This document shows, in pieces, positions 18,058 through 26,987 of a stretch of 64,000 nucleotides of DNA (the stretch's first letter is position 1; each line of letters opens with the position of its first letter). The position numbers and the translations under genes are program-made. The notes under the pieces are model-generated. The model saw nothing but the letters and a program-made list of their open reading frames with translations, was not told the DNA's origin and made no database searches. Source of the DNA: Serratia sp. H1w (GTDB lineage: Bacteria; Pseudomonadota; Gammaproteobacteria; Enterobacterales; Enterobacteriaceae); the NCBI RefSeq assembly GCF_000633355.1, contig NZ_AYMQ01000006.1, positions 62,001 to 126,000 on the forward strand, written 5' to 3'.

Positions 18058-18739
18058 CGTTATCCTCAGCGTGGCCTGCTTGGTGGTAACGCTGGTGCTT
18101 TATTTTGCCAATAAAAGGCTCTACCGCCGCCGTCGTAGTCTGTTGTTAATGCCGTTGGTGCTGACGCCGATGGTATTGGTATTGTTGCTGGTAGTGACGC
18201 ACATCTCGTATCAGAGCTATATCGGTGAAACGCACTGGTTGCTATGGCTGCTTGGCCCGGCAACGATCGCCTTTGCCGTGCCGGTCTATGAAAACCTGCA
18301 TATTATCCGCCGCCATTGGCTATCCCTTAGCGCTGGGGTACTCACCGCAGTGGTGGTCGCCGTTTACAGCTCAGTGTGGCTGGCTCGTTGGCTGACGCTG
18401 CCGGATGAAGTGCAGCGCAGTCTGGCGGTGCGTTCCATCACGACGCCGTTCGCGTTGGAAGCGGCCAAGCAGATGGGCGGCCAACCGGACTTGGTGGCAC
18501 TGTTTGTGGTGATCACCGGCGTGTTTGGCATGGCGGTGGGCGATATTCTGTTCCTGCGCCTGTCGGTGCGTAGTGGTTTGGCGAAAGGGGCGGGATTTGG
18601 TGCCTCTTCGCACGGAGCCGGAACGGCCAGAGCCTATGAGATCGGCCAACAGGAAGGCGTGGTGTCCAGCCTGGTGATGATGCTGGCAGGGATTATCACG
18701 GTGATCGGCGCACCATTGATTGGCCGTTTGATGTGGTAA
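18050..18739 (+). CDS. cidB: CidB/LrgB-family membrane protein
   Basis: A 229-residue multi-pass inner-membrane protein of the LrgB/CidB family, the usual partner of CidA. Typical motifs are GPATIAFAVPVYENLHIIRRHW, RSITTPFALEAAKQMGG and GASSHGAGTARAYEIGQQEGVVSSL (about residues 180-205). The start at 18050 (MNDVILSVACLVV) overlaps the end of cidA, implying translational coupling. It ends at a hairpin shared with the convergent gene. Confidence 0.92.
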   Translation: MNDVILSVACLVVTLVLYFANKRLYRRRRSLLLMPLVLTPMVLVLLLVVTHISYQSYIGETHWLLWLLGPATIAFAVPVYENLHIIRRHWLSLSAGVLTAVVVAVYSSVWLARWLTLPDEVQRSLAVRSITTPFALEAAKQMGGQPDLVALFVVITGVFGMAVGDILFLRLSVRSGLAKGAGFGASSHGAGTARAYEIGQQEGVVSSLVMMLAGIITVIGAPLIGRLMW

Positions 18740-18761
18740 TGGGGGCTGGAGTTAGCCCCCC
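18740..18761. terminator. Hairpin between cidB and the amidotransferase-like gene
   Basis: TGGGGGCT-GGAGTT-AGCCCCCCA between convergent genes. There is no strong U-tract on either strand. Confidence 0.55.
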
Positions 18762-18769
18762 AGAAATAC

Positions 18770-19462
18770 TCAGCGAGCGGCTTGGATCAGGGCCACAATC
18801 AGCGGAGAAAGCTCATCACGTAACGCAGCACGTTCGGACTGGAACAGAGTGGCGGCATAAAAACGGTGTCCCGGTAGCTCCACCGCACGGACATCCCCTT
18901 CAGTATCATGCCCGCTGATGATCAGCGGATGCTGTTCCAGATCGGCGACAAATTCAGGATTCACCCCAAAGTTGCAGTGGTAGCCCTCATGAGTTTCCAG
19001 CTTGCCATAGGCACGGGCGATCATGGTGTTCGGCTGGAACAGGATGGTGCCGGTTTTCTCGACCAGTGAACAACTTAGCGGAGCGATCACCAGGCGCCCA
19101 CCGTTATCGGTCTCCGCGTGGCCAGCATCATGCCAGCCCATCACATTGCGTGCATATTCCACCACGGCATATTGAAATCCACCGCAGGATCCCAGGAAGG
19201 GGATGTTCTGCTCGCGGGCATGGCGGATGGTCATAAAGACGCCGTCATCATTGCGATAGGGGCTGCCGGGTACCACCCAGATAGCATCGTAACCCTGTAA
19301 GGCAGAGATATCGGTCAACGTTTCTGTGGGGAGCCACTGGGATTGGATATCAATATCCAGGTGTGAGGCGGTGAGTTGTAGAGCGACGGGGATGGCTTGG
19401 TGGGCAACGGCTTCGCTGCGGTAATCGCCGACCAGAGCAAGACGAACCTGCGTTTTTAACAT
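18770..19462 (-). CDS. CTP-synthase C-terminal-like protein (class I amidotransferase fold)
   Basis: A 230-residue stand-alone relative of the CTP synthase glutaminase domain. The nucleophile elbow FLGSCGGFQYAVVE puts Cys at residue 93. The end of the domain reads YAATLFQSE, where glutaminases have FHPE, so the catalytic His is replaced by Gln (residue 208) while Glu210 remains. It may therefore not hydrolyse glutamine by the usual triad. The family is known as CTP-synthase-C-terminal-related proteins, some of them selenoproteins. The function is unknown. ATG 19462 is preferred over 19468 because AGGA is 8 nt upstream of it but only 2 nt from the other. Confidence 0.82.
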   Translation of the reverse strand: MLKTQVRLALVGDYRSEAVAHQAIPVALQLTASHLDIDIQSQWLPTETLTDISALQGYDAIWVVPGSPYRNDDGVFMTIRHAREQNIPFLGSCGGFQYAVVEYARNVMGWHDAGHAETDNGGRLVIAPLSCSLVEKTGTILFQPNTMIARAYGKLETHEGYHCNFGVNPEFVADLEQHPLIISGHDTEGDVRAVELPGHRFYAATLFQSERAALRDELSPLIVALIQAAR

Positions 19463-19586
19463 TTCCATTTTCCTGTGCGGGTAAAAAAGGATGTTACAGC
19501 AGAGTTAAATTTTGATCTGTGAGTTTTTCTAGGCAGAGCACAAAATGCGCGAGGGGCACCAGAGCTGGCCCCCTCAGAAAGTGAGT

Positions 19587-20507
19587 TTAATACAGTGACG
19601 GCGAACCGGCCGGGCGCGTTTTGAAGCGGCGATGTAGCCACAGATACTGCTCTGGGGCACGCATGATTTCTTTCTCTACCACTTTGTTCATGTAGGCGGC
19701 GGCGGCGACCTCATCGTCGAGTGGGTAGTCTTCCAATGCCGGTTGGATCAGCAGATCGTAGCCACAGCCTTTCGGGCGGCGGATCAACACGACAGGCACC
19801 AGCGCCGGTTTGGCCATACGGGCCAGCATAAAGGTACCGCTAGTGGTGGCGGCCTGATCGACAGCAAACAGCGGGGCAAACACGCTGCCACGTGGGCCGT
19901 AATCCTGATCGGGAGCAAACCAGACGGCTTCGCCACGTTTCAGTGCCTGCACCATGCCGCGCAGGTCTTTGCGATCCAGCATGGCTTTGTTGGAACGCAT
20001 GCGGCCTTTGGTCTGTGCCCACTCCATGGCTTTGTTGTTGTGCGGGCGATACATCGCCATCATCGGCTGACACAGGCCCATCGCCCTGCCACCCAGTTCC
20101 AACGACATAAAGTGTACACCAATCACCAAGACACCACGGCCATCCTGCTGGGCCTGTTTCAGGTGGTTGATACCGGTCACGTTGAACCAGCGTTTCACGC
20201 GCTTATCTGACCAGAACCAGGCCATGCCAGTTTCCAGCAGGCCCATGCCGAGGGATTCGAAGTTACCGATAATTTTGCGCTCGCGCTGGGCTTCATCCAT
20301 TTCCGGGAAGCACAGTTCAAGATTGCGGCGGGTGATCGACACGCGGCGTTTCAGGAAGCGCATTGAGGTGCGGCCCATCCACCCGCCGAGCTTATGCAGC
20401 ACGGGATAGGGCAGTTGAACCAGCAGGAACAGAACGCCTAGGCCAAACCAGGTCAGCCAGTAGCGTGGGTGCAGTAATGCACGTTTGAAAGTCTGTGGAC
20501 GCTTCAT
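19587..20507 (-). CDS. lpxP: Lipid A acyltransferase, LpxP-type
   Basis: Inner-membrane acyl-ACP-dependent acyltransferase that adds the secondary acyl chain to Kdo2-lipid IVA. 306 residues, the same length as E. coli LpxP. An N-terminal membrane helix (about 20-40) is followed by the HxxxxE-type catalytic region ([27 protein letters not shown]) and the ending [19 protein letters not shown]. The central block matches LpxP (palmitoleoyl, cold-induced) better than LpxL, though the two are hard to separate. Start 20507 ([17 protein letters not shown]) is chosen by homology. A 29-residue in-frame upstream extension has none. No clear RBS. Confidence 0.9.
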   Translation of the reverse strand: MKRPQTFKRALLHPRYWLTWFGLGVLFLLVQLPYPVLHKLGGWMGRTSMRFLKRRVSITRRNLELCFPEMDEAQRERKIIGNFESLGMGLLETGMAWFWSDKRVKRWFNVTGINHLKQAQQDGRGVLVIGVHFMSLELGGRAMGLCQPMMAMYRPHNNKAMEWAQTKGRMRSNKAMLDRKDLRGMVQALKRGEAVWFAPDQDYGPRGSVFAPLFAVDQAATTSGTFMLARMAKPALVPVVLIRRPKGCGYDLLIQPALEDYPLDDEVAAAAYMNKVVEKEIMRAPEQYLWLHRRFKTRPAGSPSLY

Positions 20508-21068
20508 ATTAACTCTATATGCGAAATGGGGTAGAAACCTGTAGCGCATAAAGAAGCGACTCGATAGCGATACAATACTCAGACACCCGGTCATGGTGAT
20601 CGTTTAGCCATTGACTAAACCTTTACATTCGAAGGGCGGTTCGCACTGCTATCAGGCTTCGGAACAACGGCTGCATATGCCAGCGAAGGGGGCTCTCGTA
20701 GGCGGTATGATACCACACAAAACGTGGGTGTGAGAGCGGGCGGGCATGCGAAGATTCCCATTTGGCTTACTGCCTGGTTTGGCCGCGTGGCGGGGGTCAT
20801 TGCCCCAGTGCCACTCAGATTTTTACAAAAGGCTGATCAGCACAGGAAAAGATCGCCATTATTGGGCAGATCCCAACTGGCATGTTTTAAGTGTTGGCTA
20901 GCGGCGTGACCCGCATCAAATAATTTAATTAATCATATAGCGGGTAAATGGTCTGGTAGCGATATAATTTATATTGATATGTATTAAAATTGCAGGCAAT
21001 TTACTTATGATTCTTTATACAATAATGGAAGAATCGCTCGTTTCTCTTCTGGTGCAAGGATGGTTGGT
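20508..21068. other. 561-bp intergenic region without a recognised gene
   Basis: Between divergent lpxP and the autotransporter gene. It holds only short unsupported reading frames on both strands. The half next to the autotransporter (about 20920-21050) is AT-rich and includes TATAAT at 20963-20968, which might be a -10 element, but no matching -35 was found. Confidence 0.6.
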
Positions 21069-24000
21069 ATGAAAAGGCTCATTATAACGGCGGCATTAAC
21101 CAGTTTATTACCTAGTTACAGTACCTACGCCGAAGAAAGTTATCTGGTCTATAACCCAAAGAATACTGCGGTATTTCAGGTGCGTTTCTTTGATCTCGGT
21201 GACGGTCCTTTTATGGGCGATGCCACGCAGCCGTATGAGTCGACCTGGGATTTGAATCGGCAGCAGAAAGCAAAAATACTGGATGCCATGCATTATTGGG
21301 CCGAAATTATTACCCCCAAACTAGGGCAATTACCTGCGGTCGTCAATGTGGGCACGTTTGATATGGCTAACGCAGCAGGTTCCAGCGAATCAGTAACCGA
21401 TGGTGTCACCAGCATTACGCAATTGCAGGGGGCGCTGAACGGTGTTGATACTGGTGAGTTAACCTTTGGCTCTCATGCCCAATTTGTCATGGGAAAATTG
21501 GACTTTGATAATATTCCCTATGTTCCGGCGCAATTACCCCGCTCTGGCAAGACGGATCTGGTCAGCGTTGCTGTCCATGAGTTAGCTCACGGGTTAGGTA
21601 TTTCCAATATGGCATCTGACCAGCAGGGAGCTGAGACATTCACTCCGGCTTTTGACAATCAGCCTTTTGGTTCGTGGACCGAGCATCTGCGTGATGACAA
21701 TGGAAACCCAGCCCGGCCAGGTCAGGTCATATTATGCGAGGGATGTAAGAACCCATGGGATCCGCAAGGCTTTGATGTACGCCTCGATAAGGGGTATTTC
21801 GCAGGTAAAAACGTGGATCAAGTGCTGGCGGGGGCCATGCCCGGCGTTCCGGTGAGAATGTTGGCTGATGATGGCTCGGTTGATGATAACTATATGAGCC
21901 ATATCGAGCTGAAAAACAGCATGATGAGCCACCAGAATTACCGCAACTATACTACGTTTATGGAAGCCGAGTTGGCGTTATTGCAGGACATGGATTATCA
22001 GATCGATCGGCGTAATTTCTTCGGTTTTTCGCTCTACGGTGATGGGCAGACGCTGGTTAATCGGCACGGCTACTTCTTACGTAATGAGCAGGGCAATAGC
22101 TACGTAGTGGGGCAATATAATACCGCAACAATGGGCGTTGGTTTGCATGTTTACGGCAGCAATAACCGCATCTTTCAGCAAGCGGATCTGCTAACTGAGG
22201 GCGCTGGTGGGGCTGGTGTTCGCATCGACGGGCAAAACAACACTTTGAACGTTGAGCCTGGGACACGCATTTATGCGGATGGGATCAATGGTCGTGCGGT
22301 GATGTTTGCCTATGGCATGGATCATAACCTTATTCAACGTGGTGATATTCAGGCATCAGGCATCAATGGTCTGGCCCTAAGTTTTGATTTTGGTAATAAC
22401 CTGTTGGGCAACGATGTAGATTACCGAGGTTCCTGGATACACAATGTTGGCGAATATTCGGCCAAATTATTACCCGAGCTGGAGGGAGGGTTGGTGGATC
22501 GCGCCGACATTAGCGGACGGGTTGCCGGTAAAGGCGCGGCTATTTATATCTCGCCAAACGCGCTGGTCAATAATATTAATATATTAAACGGTGCTCGGCT
22601 GGAGGGTGATATCTACGCTGAGTATAATCAGTTGGATAATAATGGGCATCAGCGCCTTACCCAGTTGACCTTTGGGCGCATAGCCAATTCGCAAGGGCAG
22701 GCAACCGAGCAACCCGATCCCAATTTCAGGTTCAACTACCAGGGCAATATTTATGGTATCACCAACCTGGCGCTGAGCACTCATGGGGGGATCACGTCGC
22801 TGAATGGCGATCATTATATTTACAGCATGTTGATTGCACCGGGTTCCACGCTGGCAGGCAACAGCAATTATACCCTGAACCCGGCGGGTAGTTTTGTGAA
22901 TGACGGTATTCTTGCGCCGGGTAATTCGCTAGGGCGAATCGAAGTCACCGGCCTCTATCAACAGGGTGAGAATGGGCAATTACTGTTGGAAGTCGATGGG
23001 CACGGTGGGCACGATACTTTGGTGATTAACGGCCATGCTGAACTCAACGGTCAACTGACGTTTGCACCGCAACCAAACTGGTACGCGCCAGACTGGCGGC
23101 TGGACTCGGACGAGATACTGAAAGCAACGTCGTACAGCGGTGAATTCCGTACGGTAAACGCTTTGCTCAGTTCGCCTACGTTGGCCTTGCAGGCAACACC
23201 GCAAGGAGAGAATCATTGGCAGCTTGCGATGCTGCGTGCTGATAACGCCTACAGCCAATACGCCCAGGACAGCAACGCGCAGCAGGTTGGCCAGGCGTTA
23301 GACCGCATGGTTACGGTCGCGGGTACCGATATTCAACCGCTGTACCAAACGTTGGACTTTTCAGCCGCCGATGGCAGCAGTGTGAGCAGTGCCTTGCAGC
23401 AACTTTCCCTCGCAGCCTACAGTGCGATGTTCGCCAGCTCGCTTAATCGTGAACAACAGATTACGCGGATCGTCAGTGGCACCACTACGCCAGAACTGCA
23501 GGTTGCCGGAGAGTGGCACAGTTTTGCCATCCCGTTTGGCGGCGGCTTCTGGCAGCAACGGCAAAGCGATCGGGTTGGCTATGATGCCAGCAGCTATGGC
23601 GTCGTGTTTGGTGCCGAAAAGCAAAGCGAGCAGCAGAGTCACTGGGTGTATGGTTTCCACGGCGCGGTCAGTGGCCAATCGGTCACGGTCAAATCACCGG
23701 AAAACGCGACCGGTAAAACCACGGCTTTCGATCTGGGGATTCAGGCTCGTTACGCCGTCGATCAACGGGCTGGAATGTACCTGTTCGGCAGTGGTCGCTT
23801 TGGTATTGAAGATAGCCGCTTGGATCGCAGCATCAGCGTAGAGACTTATCAGGCGAAACAACAGGCCAGTTGGACCGGCCTGGCAGGATCTGTTGCCGCT
23901 GGTGGTGGCTACCGTTGGGCATTGAACGACCATCTGAGCGCTGGCCCGGTGGCCGCGTTGAATTACACCACCTTACATCGCCCGGACGTGAAAGAGACGG

Positions 24001-24368
24001 GCAGTGACAGTAGCCGCCTGGCGTTAAATTCGAGCACCTTTGATTCTCTCCGTTCCAGCATTGGGATAAACGGCAGTTGGGGTGTGCCACTCACTTCAGG
24101 AGCGGCGATTGCCGCCGATCTGCAACTCACTTGGGATCACGAGTTGCTGGATACCGATGTGTCGCAAGAAGCGTCTTTCGCCAACTACCGCACGGCGAGT
24201 TTCAGCAACAATAGCCAGGTGGCCGGGCGTGATGCCATGGGAGTAAAAGCCGGGGTACGTTATCAAATCAATAAGGATGTGGAGCTGGGCGTGGGGGTGG
24301 AGAGTGAGCTGTTTCGTTCAGGCTTTGACTCGCTAGCGGGCAATCTGTCAGCCGTCTGGCGTTTCTGA
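21069..24368 (+). CDS. Autotransporter with metalloprotease-like passenger
   Basis: A 1099-residue secreted type Va autotransporter. A signal peptide (MKRLIITAALTSLLPSYSTYA, cleavage about residue 21) is followed by a protease-like domain (about 22-315) with VAVHELAHGLGI (His170, Glu171, His174). There is no His at the metzincin +11 position, but SHIELKNSMMSHQNY follows about 105 residues later (His278, Met285/286), resembling the late third ligand and Met-turn of leishmanolysin-like enzymes. A beta-helix-like region with PGNSLGRIEVTGLYQ follows, then a C-terminal barrel (about 830-1099) ending in WRF. ATG 21069 is preferred because AAGGA sits 8 nt upstream. The target is unknown. Monocistronic. 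Confidence 0.88.
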   Translation: MKRLIITAALTSLLPSYSTYAEESYLVYNPKNTAVFQVRFFDLGDGPFMGDATQPYESTWDLNRQQKAKILDAMHYWAEIITPKLGQLPAVVNVGTFDMANAAGSSESVTDGVTSITQLQGALNGVDTGELTFGSHAQFVMGKLDFDNIPYVPAQLPRSGKTDLVSVAVHELAHGLGISNMASDQQGAETFTPAFDNQPFGSWTEHLRDDNGNPARPGQVILCEGCKNPWDPQGFDVRLDKGYFAGKNVDQVLAGAMPGVPVRMLADDGSVDDNYMSHIELKNSMMSHQNYRNYTTFMEAELALLQDMDYQIDRRNFFGFSLYGDGQTLVNRHGYFLRNEQGNSYVVGQYNTATMGVGLHVYGSNNRIFQQADLLTEGAGGAGVRIDGQNNTLNVEPGTRIYADGINGRAVMFAYGMDHNLIQRGDIQASGINGLALSFDFGNNLLGNDVDYRGSWIHNVGEYSAKLLPELEGGLVDRADISGRVAGKGAAIYISPNALVNNINILNGARLEGDIYAEYNQLDNNGHQRLTQLTFGRIANSQGQATEQPDPNFRFNYQGNIYGITNLALSTHGGITSLNGDHYIYSMLIAPGSTLAGNSNYTLNPAGSFVNDGILAPGNSLGRIEVTGLYQQGENGQLLLEVDGHGGHDTLVINGHAELNGQLTFAPQPNWYAPDWRLDSDEILKATSYSGEFRTVNALLSSPTLALQATPQGENHWQLAMLRADNAYSQYAQDSNAQQVGQALDRMVTVAGTDIQPLYQTLDFSAADGSSVSSALQQLSLAAYSAMFASSLNREQQITRIVSGTTTPELQVAGEWHSFAIPFGGGFWQQRQSDRVGYDASSYGVVFGAEKQSEQQSHWVYGFHGAVSGQSVTVKSPENATGKTTAFDLGIQARYAVDQRAGMYLFGSGRFGIEDSRLDRSISVETYQAKQQASWTGLAGSVAAGGGYRWALNDHLSAGPVAALNYTTLHRPDVKETGSDSSRLALNSSTFDSLRSSIGINGSWGVPLTSGAAIAADLQLTWDHELLDTDVSQEASFANYRTASFSNNSQVAGRDAMGVKAGVRYQINKDVELGVGVESELFRSGFDSLAGNLSAVWRF

Positions 24369-24377
24369 CAGGCAAAG

Positions 24378-24416
24378 AAAAAGGCGCCAACCAAATGAGG
24401 TAAAAGCGCCTTTTTT
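24378..24416. terminator. Bidirectional terminator between the autotransporter and fis
   Basis: AAAAAGGCGC pairs with GCGCCTTTTT around a loop of about 18 nt. T-runs on both strands serve the two convergent genes. Confidence 0.85.
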
Positions 24417-24437
24417 CAACAGCCTGACTGACTAGTA

Positions 24438-24734
24438 TCAGTTCATGCCGTATTTTTTCAATTTCTTACGCAATGTACCGCGGTTGATCCCCATCATCAG
24501 GGCAGCGCGGGTTTGGTTGCCACGGGTGTACTGCATCACCATGTCCAACAGTGGCTGTTCAACTTCAGCCAGTACCAGCTCATACAGATCGTTAACGTCT
24601 TGACCATTCAGTTGAGCAAAATAGTTCTTCAGTGCTTGCTTAACCGAGTCACGCAGAGGCTTTTGAGTCACTTGGTCCTGTGAGTTCACGGTTGATACGG
24701 TCAGTACGTCAGAATTTACGCGTTGTTCGAACAT
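24438..24734 (-). CDS. fis: DNA-binding nucleoid protein Fis
   Basis: A 98-residue homodimeric nucleoid-associated protein that bends DNA and activates rRNA and tRNA promoters in fast growth. It is essentially the same as E. coli Fis from [21 protein letters not shown] to the C-terminal helix-turn-helix [28 protein letters not shown] (about residues 71-98). Second gene of the dusB-fis operon, 21 nt after dusB. Growth-phase control through the upstream promoter is expected. Confidence 0.99.
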
Positions 24735-24755
24735 AGTTCTGTCAGCTCTTTTTTG

Positions 24756-25721
24756 TTACGCAAGATTTTCGAAATATGCCTCCAACGCCTCCAGCTGTTC
24801 GCTGGCATCCTCTATGGCGTTGAATGTGCGCCGAAACTGGTCATTAGGGGCATGCTCCTGTAAGTACCAAGAGACGTGCTTTCGAGCAATCCGGAATCCT
24901 TTGCCTTGGCCATAAAAGCCGTGCAATTCCCGAATATGCCCTATTAACAAGCGCTTCACTTCGCCAAGTGGCATCGGTGGCAGCAGCTCCCCAGTGTCCA
25001 GATAATGCTGGATTTCCCGGAAGATCCAGGGTCTCCCCTGAGCAGCACGGCCTATCATCAGGGCATCAGCCCCAGTGTAGTCGAGCACTGCTCTGGCTTT
25101 ATGCGGGTCAGTAATGTCGCCATTCGCGATAATCGGAATGGAAACATTCTGCTTAACTGCCCGAATGCTGTCGTACTCCGCGTTGCCGTTGAACAGGCAG
25201 GCACGGGTTCGGCCATGAATCGTCAGGGCCTGTATACCACAATCTTCGGCCAGTTGGGCAATTTCTACACAGTTACGGTTCTCTGGTTCCCAGCCGGTGC
25301 GGATCTTAAGTGTTACCGGCACATCCACCGCATTAACGACCGCGAGGAGGATCTGTTTAACCAGATCCGGGTACTGCAGTAACGCAGACCCTGCAAGCTT
25401 CCGGTTCACCTTCTTGGCTGGGCACCCCATATTGATATCGATGATCTGTGCACCGCTGGCCACATTAATGCGCGCCGCGGCAGCCATATCATCAGGATCA
25501 CATCCGGCTATCTGCACGGAACGGATCCCTGGTTCATCACTATGTACCATACGCAGACGTGACTTATCCGTGCGCCACACCTCCGGATTGGAGGAGAGCA
25601 TTTCGGATACAGCCATCCCAGCACCCATTGCATGACATAAGGTTCTGAATGGGCGATCTGTGATGCCGGCCATCGGGGCCGCAATCAGGCAATTTGTTAA
25701 CTGGTGGTGTCCAATGCGCAT
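24756..25721 (-). CDS. dusB: tRNA-dihydrouridine synthase B
   Basis: Flavin-dependent reductase that makes dihydrouridine in tRNA. 321 residues, as in E. coli. A TIM-barrel domain shows [12 protein letters not shown] (about 12-23), the [19 protein letters not shown] loop with catalytic Cys (about 98-116) and the FMN phosphate motif [17 protein letters not shown]. The C-terminal helical tRNA-binding domain ends [11 protein letters not shown]. Start 25721 ([10 protein letters not shown]) is set by homology. No good RBS is seen, as is known for this gene in E. coli. First gene of the dusB-fis operon. Confidence 0.97.
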   Translation of the reverse strand: MRIGHHQLTNCLIAAPMAGITDRPFRTLCHAMGAGMAVSEMLSSNPEVWRTDKSRLRMVHSDEPGIRSVQIAGCDPDDMAAAARINVASGAQIIDINMGCPAKKVNRKLAGSALLQYPDLVKQILLAVVNAVDVPVTLKIRTGWEPENRNCVEIAQLAEDCGIQALTIHGRTRACLFNGNAEYDSIRAVKQNVSIPIIANGDITDPHKARAVLDYTGADALMIGRAAQGRPWIFREIQHYLDTGELLPPMPLGEVKRLLIGHIRELHGFYGQGKGFRIARKHVSWYLQEHAPNDQFRRTFNAIEDASEQLEALEAYFENLA

Positions 25722-25759
25722 AGACAAAGACTGACCATACTGTGTCCGCAAGGGCGCGT

Positions 25760-25788
25760 ATATTACGCATTTTTTCATTCAGATGAAA
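25760..25788 (-). promoter_or_regulatory. dusB-fis promoter
   Basis: On the minus strand, TTTCAT (25783-25788), a 17-nt spacer and TAATAT (25760-25765) are followed by a GC-rich discriminator (ACGCGCCC). The run AAAAAATGCGTAATATACG is the arrangement known for the stringently controlled E. coli fis promoter. The remaining 25789-26013 stretch is AT-rich upstream sequence with no gene. Confidence 0.8.
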
Positions 25789-26013
25789 GGCCAAACTTTG
25801 ACCAATTGATGATAATTGGGTACTAAAACTCCGATTCATTACCTTGAGTTGAAATATTATGTTTATTTAACAATGCGTTGGATAAATGTGCTTAATTTTA
25901 GTGCGCTAAAATATTCCCCGATTGGCAGGATTTTATCTTTACGCCTTGGCAATAACAGATCGTAACATCAGGTAAATTGTAACATTGTCAGGTTAATACT
26001 TTGACAAATCGGC

Positions 26014-26047
26014 AAGAAGGGTGTTGGGAGTTACCGCCACCCCTCTT
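26014..26047 (-). terminator. Hairpin after the carbonic anhydrase gene
   Basis: A 10-bp stem with one mismatch (AAGAAGGGTG / CACCCCTCTT) and a 14-nt loop lies 16 nt past the stop. The downstream T-content is low. Confidence 0.45.
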
Positions 26048-26062
26048 GTGGTCACTGCGGTA

Positions 26063-26797
26063 TTAATCGACGATTACGCGGCCGTTCAGCGGCTGTACCG
26101 GGCGATTGTTGGCATGGTGGACTACCGAATGGAATTGGTTGATTTGCTCGGCAGAAGCGCTTACAGGCTTATCTAGCACCAACCAACTGACCCCTTCTGA
26201 GCAAGGTGGAGTGGTCAGTGAACCGCTGAAGCGGTAGAAGTTAAACTGTTTTGGCAGCAGTGCCTTGATATCCAGCGGCTGGTTCAACGTCGCCGTTTGG
26301 TCAACAGTGGCGGGCATTTGTTGCCAGGCCTGCGCCAGTTGCGGATTGGCTTTGCCTTCCTGGAACATCAGCGCCAGTACCGCCAGAGCACCGTCTTTAT
26401 CCTTGTAGACAAAATGCGCCTCCAGTGGGAACTGCTTGCCGTCGATCTCGTTCTCACTTGGGGCGTGGAAGTGGAACTGCTGTAGCGTGAAGGTATCGTT
26501 ATCCAACCGCAGGGTGTTGCCTTCGCTGACGTTAACCTGGATGGTGTGACCGTTGTTGACGATTTGCTGTTTGCCCGGCTTGAAAGCCAGCTCGAGCTTA
26601 CCGTGCTGAGTTTTCAGCGCGCCCTGGATATTCACCGGGGATTGGTTTTTACCGGTTTCACACAGCGAAAAATCGGGCGAAAGCTTGCCCCAATGCGCCG
26701 GGTCTTCCTGGCCTTCATAACCCCAATGAGCATGCTCTGCGGCACCGATCGAGAAGCTGGCTGCCAACAGGGCGGCAAGTACCATTTTTCCTTTCAT
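26063..26797 (-). CDS. Periplasmic alpha-type carbonic anhydrase
   Basis: Zinc enzyme interconverting CO2 and bicarbonate, 244 residues, exported. The signal peptide is about residues 1-20 (ending SIGAA). The alpha-CA core starts HWGYEG. The three zinc His are His109 and His111 in FHFHAPSEN and His128 in EAHFVY. Cys46 and the Cys of TTPPCSEGVSW can form the conserved disulfide. AAGGA precedes the ATG. In E. coli prmA and dusB are adjacent, so this gene is an insertion into that gene order, with its own terminator. Confidence 0.95.
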   Translation of the reverse strand: MKGKMVLAALLAASFSIGAAEHAHWGYEGQEDPAHWGKLSPDFSLCETGKNQSPVNIQGALKTQHGKLELAFKPGKQQIVNNGHTIQVNVSEGNTLRLDNDTFTLQQFHFHAPSENEIDGKQFPLEAHFVYKDKDGALAVLALMFQEGKANPQLAQAWQQMPATVDQTATLNQPLDIKALLPKQFNFYRFSGSLTTPPCSEGVSWLVLDKPVSASAEQINQFHSVVHHANNRPVQPLNGRVIVD

Positions 26798-26929
26798 TTC
26801 TAATCCTTGTAAACGAAAACACCAATTATCCTGAGTGGGCGGCTCATGTGCTGCGGGCCGCCATCACCCCGCGCGGGAGAATACGCCCGGCTTGCGTGGG
26901 GATAAATGGGGTGATTCCTAGGAAAATAA

Positions 26930-26967
26930 AAAAACCACCGGAACTGGTTAAATTTCCGATGGTTTTT
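26930..26967 (-). terminator. Intrinsic terminator after prmA
   Basis: AAAAACCAYCGGAA pairs over 14 positions (one G-U on one strand) with the opposite arm. On the minus strand a run of T follows. It separates prmA from the carbonic anhydrase gene. Confidence 0.88.
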
Positions 26968-26987
26968 GACTGGCGGGGAAAATGTAA

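Noticed and set aside
20615-20909. Two overlapping frames of about 61 codons between lpxP and the autotransporter
   Set aside because: Low-complexity translations, no RBS, no recognisable motif, and they overlap each other on opposite strands.
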